A stretch of 64,000 nucleotides of DNA, taken from CAKRJP01 sp963658085 (GTDB lineage: Bacteria; Bacillota; Clostridia; Lachnospirales; Lachnospiraceae). The position numbers and the translations under genes are program-made. Positions 24,513-32,225 of this stretch are shown here, in pieces; position 1 is the stretch's first letter, and each line of letters starts with the position of its first letter. The stretch lies in contig CAVKOU010000006.1 of the NCBI GenBank assembly GCA_963658085.1, forward strand, positions 37,208-101,207, read 5' to 3'. The notes under the pieces were generated by a model. That model was given only the letters and a program-made list of their open reading frames with translations, had not been told where the DNA came from and made no database searches.

Positions 24513-24534
24513 TTGCGTTAAAAAAATAACGCAA
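24513..24534. promoter_or_regulatory. inverted repeat between aroD and the LysR gene
   Basis: TTGCGTTA (24513-24520) and TAACGCAA (24527-24534) with A6 between: perfect 8-bp arms, a plausible regulator site in a divergent promoter region. Confidence 0.5.
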
Positions 24535-24665
24535 CTCTTGTTATTATCTTATCAATGTTAAAAAGAAGCGTCTAATGCCTTTGTATAAGGAAATTAATAC
24601 ACTAAAGCTATTGATTGTGCTATAATAAATGCAATCTTTTAAATACAGGAAAATGAGGTAAAAAA

Positions 24666-25601
24666 ATGACTCTAAACCAAATTTTATATTTTCAAAAAGT
24701 AGCAAGATATGAGAATTATCATCATGCGGCGGAAGAGTTGTATGTATCCCAGCCATCCCTTAGCAGATCTATGGCATCTTTGGAAAATGAACTTGGGGTG
24801 ACTTTGTTTGAGAAGGTGGGACGAGGTGTCACCCTTACAAAAGCCGGCAAGCTGTTTTTAGAATATGTAGACCGGATTGTAGAAGATTGTAATGTGGCTA
24901 TCGATAAAATGCAGGAATTATCCTCCGATGGTGGAAAAATCGATATTGGATATGTGTTTCCTCTGGCAGGGTATTACGTTCCTCAAAAGGTTCGAAGTTT
25001 CTTAAGTCAGGAAGCAAATACAAATGTGGTTTTTAACTTTTGGCAAAATCATACGCCGGCCATTGAGAAGAAAGTTAGATCCGGAGAGTTAGACATTGGG
25101 CTTGGAGGATATCTAAAACGGGATGATATGGAGTTTGTTCCTTTATTATACCAGGAGTTAGTGATTATTACCCCTAAGGAGCATCCGTTGAAGGATCTAG
25201 AGTATATTCCGCTGGCTGAGATGGGAAAATATCCTGTGATCGGATATGATCCGGAATCCTGGATGGGAACTTACGCAAGACATTTATTTAAGAAATATCA
25301 CATAAGTCCCAATATGATCGCGGAGTGTCCCGATGAATATTCGATTATTGCTATGGTACGGGAAAATTTTGGAATCGCTATTATGCCTAAGACAGATATT
25401 TTGACCAAGGCAGAGGGAGTTACTACTCATAAAATCGAAAATTTAACGATCTATCGACAGATTTTTATGTTTTGGATGAAGGATCGATATCACCTTCCGG
25501 CGGTAGAAAGATTTATTCAATACATGAAAACCCAGGCTGAGCCGGAAATCGATAACTTAAGTGTATCGAAATTTTACTTGAAAGATATTGTTAATTTTTA
25601 G
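24666..25601 (+). CDS. LysR-family transcriptional regulator of the hydroaromatic cluster
   Basis: 311 residues. The N-terminal winged helix has YFQKVARYENYHHAAEELYVSQPSLSRSMASLENELGVTLFE, the textbook LysR helix-turn-helix pattern, and is followed by a periplasmic-binding-like effector domain. It is divergent from aroD and directly upstream of the oxidoreductase, so it probably controls both. The same order (LysR, old-yellow-type oxidoreductase, AroE, AroD) is known from the quinate/shikimate regulator QuiR locus of Listeria. An extended -10 (TGC-TATAAT at 24621-24626) lies 40 bases upstream. Confidence 0.9.
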   Translation: MTLNQILYFQKVARYENYHHAAEELYVSQPSLSRSMASLENELGVTLFEKVGRGVTLTKAGKLFLEYVDRIVEDCNVAIDKMQELSSDGGKIDIGYVFPLAGYYVPQKVRSFLSQEANTNVVFNFWQNHTPAIEKKVRSGELDIGLGGYLKRDDMEFVPLLYQELVIITPKEHPLKDLEYIPLAEMGKYPVIGYDPESWMGTYARHLFKKYHISPNMIAECPDEYSIIAMVRENFGIAIMPKTDILTKAEGVTTHKIENLTIYRQIFMFWMKDRYHLPAVERFIQYMKTQAEPEIDNLSVSKFYLKDIVNF

Positions 25602-25622
25602 TCGTAACAGTTATGATAAAAA

Positions 25623-25633
25623 TGTCACAAACG
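25623..25633 (+). promoter_or_regulatory. candidate LysR site, copy 2 (TGTCACAAACG)
   Basis: The same 11-mer as at 24482-24492, 38 bases before the oxidoreductase start and just after a TATGAT. Confidence 0.4.
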
Positions 25634-25670
25634 AAGGATGCTTATCGATTCGTAGGTTAAGGAGAAAATT

Positions 25671-27692
25671 ATGAAGACCAAATATTCAAAGATATTTGAA
25701 CCAATCACAGTTAAACGTACTACAATAAAAAATCGTATCGCTATGACTCCAATGGGGACTAATTACGGAGAAACAAGCGGTGAGATGAGTAACCGTCACA
25801 TGAACTATTATTCTTTAAGAGCAAAAGGTGGCGTGGGTCTCATTATTTTAGAGAATGCAAATATTGAATATCCGGTAGGATCTAATGGTACCAGTCAGAT
25901 TCGTATTGATCACGATAGTTTTATGCCGCGCTATTATCAGCTGGTTGAGAACCTTCACAAGAATGGAGCAACCGTAGCTATTCAGGTGAACCATGCCGGA
26001 GCATCTGCTTCATCTGCAAGAACTGGAATGGAGACAGTTTCTTCTTCTAATGTTCCAACGAAAGCAGGCGGAGAGATTCCTCGTCCTATGACGAAGGAAG
26101 AAATCCTTACAACAGTAAAGAAATATGGAGAGGCTGCTAAGAGAGTACAGGCTATCGGATTTGATGCTATTGAGATCCACTGTGGACACTCTTATCTTAT
26201 GAGTCAGTTTATCTCACCATATTACAATAAGAGAACTGATGAATTTGGTGGATCTGTGGAAAACCGTATGAGATTCCCTCGCATGGTATTGGAAGAGGTT
26301 CGTAACGCAGTAGGACAATGGTTCCCAATCATTGTTCGTGTTTCAGCAGAAGAGCGTGTGCCAGGAGGAAATACTTTAGAGGATACTTTGGAGTACTTAG
26401 AATATTTAGATGAATATGTAGATATGTACGATGTGTCTTGTGGACTTAATCCATCTTTGCAATATCAAATTGATTCTAACTTCCTTCCTGATGGATGGCG
26501 TTCTTATATGTCAAGAGCTGTAAAAGACAAATTTGGAAAGCCGGTAATCAATACTGGAAATTACCGTGATCCAGCTGTTGTAGAGAAGGTATTAGAGAGC
26601 GGAGACGTAGATATCGTAGGTATGGGTCGTGGACTTATCGCAGAACCAAACTGGGTGAAGAAAGTTCAACATGGAGAGGAAGACTTCCTTCGTAAATGTA
26701 TTTCTTGTAACGTTGGTTGTGCAGGCAACCGTATCGGTGTTAACAGACCAATCCGTTGTACAGTAAATCCTGCAGTTCCTGAAGGTGATGTATATAAGGA
26801 TTTGAAAATCAACAAAAACTGCAACGTAGTAGTGGTAGGCGGAGGTACAGCAGGACTTGAGGCCGCTTGTACAGCTGCAGAAGTTGGATGTAATGTATTT
26901 GTGTTAGAGAAGAAAGATCATCTTGGCGGACTTTCTACCTTTATTTCCGATCTTCCAAGTAAGACTCGTATGAAGGATTTCCCGAAGTATTTGGAAGCAC
27001 GTGCAGCAAGATTGGATAATTTGTATATCTTCTTGAACCACGAGGCGGATATTAAGACTATCAAGCAGTTCAAGCCGAATATCGTGGTAAATGCGACAGG
27101 TTCAGTTCCGCTTGTTCCACCGATCAAAGGATTAAAGGAAAATATTGAAGCAGGAAATGTAGAGACTATTTTTGGAATGATCAATAACCTGAATGCAGGA
27201 AAATATCCAGAGGAAGCTTGCAAAGGCAAGAAGGTAGTAGTTGTAGGTGGAGGATCTGTAGGACTTGATGTTATTGAGTATTTTGCACCACTTGGAGCTG
27301 AGTGTTCAATCGTAGATATGCTTCCTCAGATTGGTATGCTGGCTGATCCGATCACCAAGTGCTCTATGAGAGAGACTCATGATAAGTATGGAGTAAAAGA
27401 GTATGTAAACACAGCTCTTCAGGAAGTAAAGGAGAATGCATTTACAGTAAAACTTCCAGATGGAGAGATCAAGGATCTTGAATTTGATCTTGGATTCAAC
27501 TGCTTAGGAATGCGTGCAAATAATCCATTGTTAGCAGATCTTGAGAAAGAATTTGAAGATACAGATACCTATGTTTATAATATCGGAGATTCTGTACGTG
27601 CTCGTCGTATCATGGAAGGAACCATGGAAGGTCGTGCAATTTTAAATGTACTTGAGAATGAAGGCTTTATTACCTTAAGACCACTTGAGTAG
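25671..27692 (+). CDS. Fe-S flavoprotein of the old-yellow-enzyme / 2,4-dienoyl-CoA reductase type
   Basis: A 673-residue NAD(P)H-dependent oxidoreductase with an FMN TIM barrel (about 1-340; RIAMTPMGTNYGE, VQVNHAGA-like VAIQVNHAG, and HCGHSYLMSQFISPYYNKRTDEFGGS with the catalytic-type His/Tyr). It then has a 4Fe-4S site CISCNVGC...C, and an FAD/NAD domain with VVVGGGTAGLEAACTAAE and a second GGGSVGLDV. Relatives reduce C=C bonds of enoates (FadH, BaiCD/BaiH, cinnamate reductases). In this cluster it could reduce dehydroshikimate-type or cinnamate-type products. aroE follows. Confidence 0.9.
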   Translation: MKTKYSKIFEPITVKRTTIKNRIAMTPMGTNYGETSGEMSNRHMNYYSLRAKGGVGLIILENANIEYPVGSNGTSQIRIDHDSFMPRYYQLVENLHKNGATVAIQVNHAGASASSARTGMETVSSSNVPTKAGGEIPRPMTKEEILTTVKKYGEAAKRVQAIGFDAIEIHCGHSYLMSQFISPYYNKRTDEFGGSVENRMRFPRMVLEEVRNAVGQWFPIIVRVSAEERVPGGNTLEDTLEYLEYLDEYVDMYDVSCGLNPSLQYQIDSNFLPDGWRSYMSRAVKDKFGKPVINTGNYRDPAVVEKVLESGDVDIVGMGRGLIAEPNWVKKVQHGEEDFLRKCISCNVGCAGNRIGVNRPIRCTVNPAVPEGDVYKDLKINKNCNVVVVGGGTAGLEAACTAAEVGCNVFVLEKKDHLGGLSTFISDLPSKTRMKDFPKYLEARAARLDNLYIFLNHEADIKTIKQFKPNIVVNATGSVPLVPPIKGLKENIEAGNVETIFGMINNLNAGKYPEEACKGKKVVVVGGGSVGLDVIEYFAPLGAECSIVDMLPQIGMLADPITKCSMRETHDKYGVKEYVNTALQEVKENAFTVKLPDGEIKDLEFDLGFNCLGMRANNPLLADLEKEFEDTDTYVYNIGDSVRARRIMEGTMEGRAILNVLENEGFITLRPLE

Positions 27693-27721
27693 ACATAGTA
27701 TGCAAATATAAAAAAGAAAAG

Positions 27722-27756
27722 GCCGTTATTTAACTTGTAAAGTATTAGATAACGGC
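27722..27756 (+). promoter_or_regulatory. intercistronic hairpin before aroE
   Basis: GCCGTTAT (27722-27729) pairs with ATAACGGC (27749-27756), with no T-run. Likely an mRNA processing or stability element within the operon. Confidence 0.5.
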
Positions 27757-27783
27757 AAATAAAAAAATAAGGAGAACAAAATT

Positions 27784-28671
27784 ATGCCGAATGTAACAGG
27801 ACACACAGAACTCGTAGGATTAATGGCTTATCCAATTCGTCACTCACAGTCACCAACAACTCACAATCTTGCATATGATAAGAATGGTGATGATGTTATC
27901 CAGTTGGCATTTGAGGTAGACAACGATTCATTAAAGGATGCTGTACAGAGTATTCGTGCATTAAAGATGTTGGGATCTAACATTTCTATGCCTAATAAGA
28001 CTGTTGTACATCAGTATCTTGATGAGGTTGACGAGGCTGCAAAGCTTTGTGGAGCTATTAATACGGTAGTAAACTTACGTGATGAGAATGGAAATGTTAC
28101 TGGTAAATTAAAGGGATACAACACTGACGGTATGGGATACTGGCAGGCAATCAAAGAAGAGGGTATCGACTTTAAGGGAATGAAGCTGGTACTGATCGGA
28201 ACTGGCGGAGCCGCTACTGCTATCGCTGTTGTCGGAGCTCTTGATGGAATTGCAGAAATTGAGATCTTCAACATTAAGGATAAATTCTACAGCCGCGGAG
28301 AAGAAATTGTTGAACTTATCAACAAGAACACCAACTGTAAGGCTACTATGAACGATCTTGCAGATAAGGATCTCCTGAAAGAGAAGATGCACGCGGCAGA
28401 TATCTTCTGTGATGCTACAGGTGTTGGTATGCACCCATTGGAAGATCTTTCTAACATTCCTGATACATCATTCTTCAAGAAGGACTTGATCGTAACAGAT
28501 ACCGTTTACGCTCCAAGAGAGACTGTTATGATGAAGCAGGCAAAAGAAGCTGGATGTGACAGAGTATACAACGGAATGGGCATGATGTTGTTCCAGGCTC
28601 TTATTGGTATTGAGCTTTATACAGGAAAGTCTACTCCTGTAGATTACATGAAAGAAAAGTTAGGAATCTAG
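27784..28671 (+). CDS. aroE: shikimate/quinate dehydrogenase, YdiB-like
   Basis: 295 residues. The substrate site is HSQSPTTHN, with catalytic Lys in NISMPNKT and Asp in GYNTDGMGY; the Rossmann loop is GTGGAATA. The segment after the second strand (FNIKDKFYSR...) resembles the FNRRDEFF of YdiB rather than the NRT of biosynthetic NADP enzymes, which suggests broader cofactor use and a catabolic role on shikimate and/or quinate. The RBS AAGGAG is 9 bases before ATG. It lies 91 bases behind the oxidoreductase with only a non-terminating hairpin between, so they are co-transcribed. Confidence 0.92.
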   Translation: MPNVTGHTELVGLMAYPIRHSQSPTTHNLAYDKNGDDVIQLAFEVDNDSLKDAVQSIRALKMLGSNISMPNKTVVHQYLDEVDEAAKLCGAINTVVNLRDENGNVTGKLKGYNTDGMGYWQAIKEEGIDFKGMKLVLIGTGGAATAIAVVGALDGIAEIEIFNIKDKFYSRGEEIVELINKNTNCKATMNDLADKDLLKEKMHAADIFCDATGVGMHPLEDLSNIPDTSFFKKDLIVTDTVYAPRETVMMKQAKEAGCDRVYNGMGMMLFQALIGIELYTGKSTPVDYMKEKLGI

Positions 28672-28718
28672 ACAAATTAGATGTGATCTAGATTGGGTTT
28701 GAAAAAAGGTTGATGAAT

Positions 28719-28752
28719 AAATCCCCGATACAGAGATGTGTTGGGGATTTTG
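28719..28752 (+). terminator. terminator after aroE
   Basis: AAATCCCC (28719-28726) pairs with GGGGATTT (28743-28750), then TTG-T-rich. Confidence 0.75.
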
Positions 28753-28788
28753 TTATGTCAAAAATTAAAACGGGGGATAAAAGGGAGG

Positions 28789-28821
28789 ATGCCGGGTAAC
28801 CGCTTATGCGATTCCCGGCAT
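28789..28821. repeat. nested stem-loop in the gap after aroE
   Basis: ATGCCGGG (28789-28796) pairs with CCCGGCAT (28814-28821), enclosing a second small stem CGC-ttat-GCG. It has no T-run. The rest of the 420-base gap (28671-29096) shows only AT-rich sequence and the promoter at 29019-29047. Confidence 0.6.
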
Positions 28822-29018
28822 GTATTATGAAAAAGTTTATTCTAAATAACTGATAACGTCTCTTTGATGGTTCTTAGTATATCGGCTAGCTATGAAGAAA
28901 TAATGTTAAAGTCGTGAACAAATTGTTAACAAACTTTGTTTATTTTGCGAACATGAAAGAACGTTAAAGAATCCCTTATTTGGGGGGATTCCGGCAGTAT
29001 ATTTTACGTATATTTTGG

Positions 29019-29047
29019 TTGGAAAACCAAGGGAAATAGTCTATAAT
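29019..29047 (+). promoter_or_regulatory. promoter of the glycosyltransferase gene
   Basis: TTGGAA (29019-29024), a 17-base spacer and TATAAT (29042-29047). Confidence 0.6.
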
Positions 29048-29096
29048 AATTTGGTGAGTCGCGAAAATTTTGGAGTTGTTTAGAAAGGAATATAAT

Positions 29097-30113
29097 ATGA
29101 AATATATATCATTTGCCATCCCTAGTTATAATTCGGAGGCATACATGGCCAATGCTATCGAGAGCATTCTTCCCGGAGGAGAGGATGTGGAGATTATCGT
29201 AGTCAACGATGGATCGAAGGATAGAACCTCGGAAATCGGCCATGAATATGCGGAAAAATATCCGGGGATTGTAAAGATTGTGGATAAGGTAAATGGCGGA
29301 CATGGAGATGCTGTAAATTACGGTCTGGAAAATGCCACAGGAAAATATTTTAAGGTTGTAGACAGTGATGACTGGGTGGACAAGGATTCTCTGCTTAAAA
29401 TCCTTGATCTTCTTCATAAAATGGAAGAGCAGTCAGAAACCTTGGATATGATTATATCAAACTATGTCTATGAGAAGGTGGGAGCCACTCATAAGAAGGT
29501 AATACATTACAGAAATGTACTTCCACAGGATCAGATTTTTGGTTGGGGAGATATCGGACGTTTTCATTTGGATCAATATATCCTGATGCATTCGGTTATT
29601 TACCGGACAGATTTGCTTAAGCTGAATCAGTTGCATCTTCCAAAACATACCTTCTATGTAGACAATATTTATGTATATTTCCCGCTTCCTCATATCCACA
29701 AGATGTACTATTTGGACGTGGATTTCTATCGCTACTACATCGGAAGAGAAGATCAGTCAGTAAATGAGAAGGTGATGATCTCCAGAGTAGATCAGCAGAT
29801 CTATGTAACCAAAACCATGATTGATATGTATCAGTTAAAGGATATCCCGAATAAAAAGCTTCGTCGCTATATGACAAGCTATTTGGCTATTATGATGACG
29901 GTTTCTTCGATTTTGTTGATTCGATCTAAGAAGAAGGAAAACTTAGAGAAGAAAAAAGAACTTTGGATTTATCTTAGAAAAAAAGATCCTAAGAGTTATA
30001 TCAAAATTCGATATGGCATCTTAGGACAGACTATGAACTTGCCGGGAAAACCGGGACGAAAGGTTTCGTCCCTGGCTTATACCGTGGCAAGAAGATTGAT
30101 AGGATTTAATTAA
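29097..30113 (+). CDS. family 2 glycosyltransferase
   Basis: 338 residues with a GT-A fold: SFAIPSYNSEAYMANAIESIL, IIVVNDGSKDRTSE, and the nucleotide-sugar/metal DxD-type motif VVDSDDWVDKDSL. This is the standard GT2 pattern for cell-surface glycan synthesis. The C-terminal part has short helices but no clear membrane anchor. The start at 29097 has AAAGGA 8 bases upstream. It stands alone, convergent with the minus-strand fusion gene. Acceptor and sugar are unknown. Confidence 0.88.
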   Translation: MKYISFAIPSYNSEAYMANAIESILPGGEDVEIIVVNDGSKDRTSEIGHEYAEKYPGIVKIVDKVNGGHGDAVNYGLENATGKYFKVVDSDDWVDKDSLLKILDLLHKMEEQSETLDMIISNYVYEKVGATHKKVIHYRNVLPQDQIFGWGDIGRFHLDQYILMHSVIYRTDLLKLNQLHLPKHTFYVDNIYVYFPLPHIHKMYYLDVDFYRYYIGREDQSVNEKVMISRVDQQIYVTKTMIDMYQLKDIPNKKLRRYMTSYLAIMMTVSSILLIRSKKKENLEKKKELWIYLRKKDPKSYIKIRYGILGQTMNLPGKPGRKVSSLAYTVARRLIGFN

Positions 30114-30143
30114 AAATGTTTATCCTGGCCCTGTGGGTGGATT

Positions 30144-31472
30144 TTAGTGCTTCATGGCTTCAGTCACGCAGTACTTAATATAATCCTCTCCCAGGGCTGT
30201 ATTTATGGTTAGATCAAAATTACTTGCAGCGCCCCAGCTACATCCTGTGTAGTAATGGTAGTTGTCGGCTCTGAATTTGTCCTCCTTTTGCATTTTTGTC
30301 TTAGCATCTTTTTCTGAAAGGTTCAGACGATTCATAACCCGTTTGATCCGCTGTTCCATTGGAGCCGTAAAGAAGAGTTTTAAGCAGTTTGGATCATTTC
30401 TTAAAACATAATCGGAACAACGGCCGATAATTACACAGTTGCCTTCCTTTGCAAGATCTGTTACTACCTTGGACTCCGCCTCAAAGATCTTATCTTTAGG
30501 AGCTTCTTCCTCGGATCCAGAGTAGATATACATTTGATTTACCAAGTCATAAAGAAAGCTACTAGTCATCATTTCTTCGTTTTTCTTAATAAATTCCGGG
30601 GTATATCCCGTAGTGCCTGCTGTCATGGCGATAATTTCCTGATCGTAAAATTTAAAACCAAATGCTTCTGCCAATTTCTGGCCGATTTCGTGTCCGCCGC
30701 TTCCGAACTGGCGACCGATGACAATGACATTTTTCTTAAAGCCGGGGTTTAATTGTGGAACCCAGACCCCATTTTTTAAAGAATCTTTAGAGGATTCGGA
30801 AGAAGTTGAGGCTGTATGATCGGCATCTTTGGTGGCCTCCGGGAATAGCATTGGTTTTATAAAAGCTAAACGTTTTCCGAAGACTCTGGCTACGTAACCT
30901 ACCAAAAGCGCGGCAATAATGGTTCCTTCCCGGACACCTTCCAGTTTTCCGGCAAATACGAAGGACAAAACGGCAGCAATGACGGACATGGACACGTCAA
31001 AGCAGATCTTAGTGGTTCCAAAATTGGTTTTCCAGGTAAGAACAATGGCTCTTACAAAAGATTCTCCGGGAAGCATAACTACATCGGCAAGTACCTCCAT
31101 GTAGACACCGAATCCAAGAATCAGACATCCAATCAAAAGATATACGATTTTCATGATATAGGTTTCGGGATGTACCCAGAAAAACATGAGCATAGTCAGA
31201 TCGATGAAATATCCAAAAATGATGGATACAGGGATTTGCAAGAGATGTTCGATCTTAAAGTTCTTTCTTAATATAAGAATTTGTAGAAGAATAAGTAAAA
31301 TACTAAAGAAGATCGTAAAATTTCCTAGGGTAAATGGGAAGTTCAGACTCAGTACATAGGGAATGGAAGAAATAGGTGAGGTACCAAGACTGGCTTTCGT
31401 GATCAGGCTGACTCCCAGAGAGTTTACGAATAGCCCGATTAAAAATACAATGTAAGCTTTTAGTTTGTTCAT
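30144..31472 (-). CDS. YczE/YitT-like membrane domain fused to a cytidylate-kinase-like domain
   Basis: 442 residues. Residues 1-205 hold about five to six membrane helices of the YczE/YyaS/YitT type (ITKASLGTSPISSIPYVLS is the family's early motif). Residues 208-245 are a Ser/Asp-rich linker. From about 248 a soluble domain resembles the PF13189 cytidylate-kinase-like family: VIVIGRQFGSGGHEIGQKLAEAFG (P-loop variant), YDQEII, CVIIGRCSDYVLR and RIKRVMNRLNLSEKDA. The P-loop GRQFGSGG lacks the usual GKS/T end. It is 38 bases behind a MarR gene. The function is unknown; a membrane-tethered nucleotide-binding sensor or transporter is possible. Confidence 0.85.
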   Translation of the reverse strand: MNKLKAYIVFLIGLFVNSLGVSLITKASLGTSPISSIPYVLSLNFPFTLGNFTIFFSILLILLQILILRKNFKIEHLLQIPVSIIFGYFIDLTMLMFFWVHPETYIMKIVYLLIGCLILGFGVYMEVLADVVMLPGESFVRAIVLTWKTNFGTTKICFDVSMSVIAAVLSFVFAGKLEGVREGTIIAALLVGYVARVFGKRLAFIKPMLFPEATKDADHTASTSSESSKDSLKNGVWVPQLNPGFKKNVIVIGRQFGSGGHEIGQKLAEAFGFKFYDQEIIAMTAGTTGYTPEFIKKNEEMMTSSFLYDLVNQMYIYSGSEEEAPKDKIFEAESKVVTDLAKEGNCVIIGRCSDYVLRNDPNCLKLFFTAPMEQRIKRVMNRLNLSEKDAKTKMQKEDKFRADNYHYYTGCSWGAASNFDLTINTALGEDYIKYCVTEAMKH

Positions 31473-31510
31473 TCAATAAGTTCCTTCTTTCCTTTAGTGA
31501 TTATTAGGTA

Positions 31511-31939
31511 TTAATTTAGGAGGCTATCCCACAAATTGTTATAGATCTTTTCGTAGGTTTTCATGAAGGCCTGGATTTCTTTTTCGGAAATATTTTGGAA
31601 GGCTACATTTTCAATATGAAGAAAGGTTTCCTCCACAATTTTTTGACCCTTTTTCCCATCTTCTGTCAGGAAAATGTGAAAGGTTCTGCGATTTCCATTT
31701 AGAATTTTTCGTTCGATCAGTCCTTTTTCTTCCATTCGATTTAAAATAGAAGTAAGAGATCCGGCCTCGATGAGACAGCCTGCCGCGATTTCCTTCTGGC
31801 TGGCGCCGTCATGATCTTTCAAAAAATCTAGAACCTTTGGTTGTCCCATGGTAAGTCCGGCGCCTTTTACACTTTCTAAAAGATGCTTTTGGATCAGCAT
31901 TTGATTAGCCATGGTCAGGTAATGAAAAGATGTGTCCAT
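31511..31939 (-). CDS. MarR-family transcriptional regulator
   Basis: A 142-residue winged-helix dimer-type repressor: an N-terminal dimerisation helix, KEIAAGCLIEAGSLTSILNRMEEKGLIER as recognition helix, and the NGNRRTFHIFLTEDGKK wing. The promoter region has a perfect inverted repeat at 31956-31977, a probable own operator. It is first of a two-gene unit with the membrane/kinase-like fusion and probably senses a small phenolic or drug-like ligand, as is usual for MarR (family knowledge). Confidence 0.92.
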   Translation of the reverse strand: MDTSFHYLTMANQMLIQKHLLESVKGAGLTMGQPKVLDFLKDHDGASQKEIAAGCLIEAGSLTSILNRMEEKGLIERKILNGNRRTFHIFLTEDGKKGQKIVEETFLHIENVAFQNISEKEIQAFMKTYEKIYNNLWDSLLN

Positions 31940-31955
31940 AACGATTCCTCCTATA

Positions 31956-31977
31956 AATAGTTACAATCCTAACTATT
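31956..31977. promoter_or_regulatory. candidate MarR operator
   Basis: AATAGTTA (31956-31963) and TAACTATT (31970-31977) with a 6-base spacer: perfect arms, 17 bases before the marR start codon and next to its RBS. Confidence 0.7.
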
Positions 31978-32103
31978 AGAAGTATAAATATTCTCAGGAG
32001 GAATGTCAATAAAGTTCCTTTGCCGGTTAGAAGAAACATCAAAAGTACTATTAAAAGTACCTTCAAAAAGAACAGGAAACATGAATTACCCCAAAAGAGC
32101 TAT

Positions 32104-32156
32104 AAAAAAGCCTCCGGGGCAGGTGTCTCTTGTAAGAGAACCTGCCCCGGAGGCTT
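32104..32156 (-). terminator. very stable terminator of gdhA
   Basis: The 15-bp GC-rich stem GCCTCCGGGGCAGGT/ACCTGCCCCGGAGGC encloses a second stem TCTCT/AGAGA. On the minus strand it ends in T6. Confidence 0.92.
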
Positions 32157-32225
32157 TAAAACAAACATATGAAAAATTAGAAAAAATCAAACAATAATGA
32201 TGAACAAAAAGATGAACGAAACCGT

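Noticed and set aside
32003..32197. Small plus-strand ORF after the MarR gene
   Set aside because: It runs through the very stable gdhA terminator hairpin and has no ribosome binding site or recognisable product.
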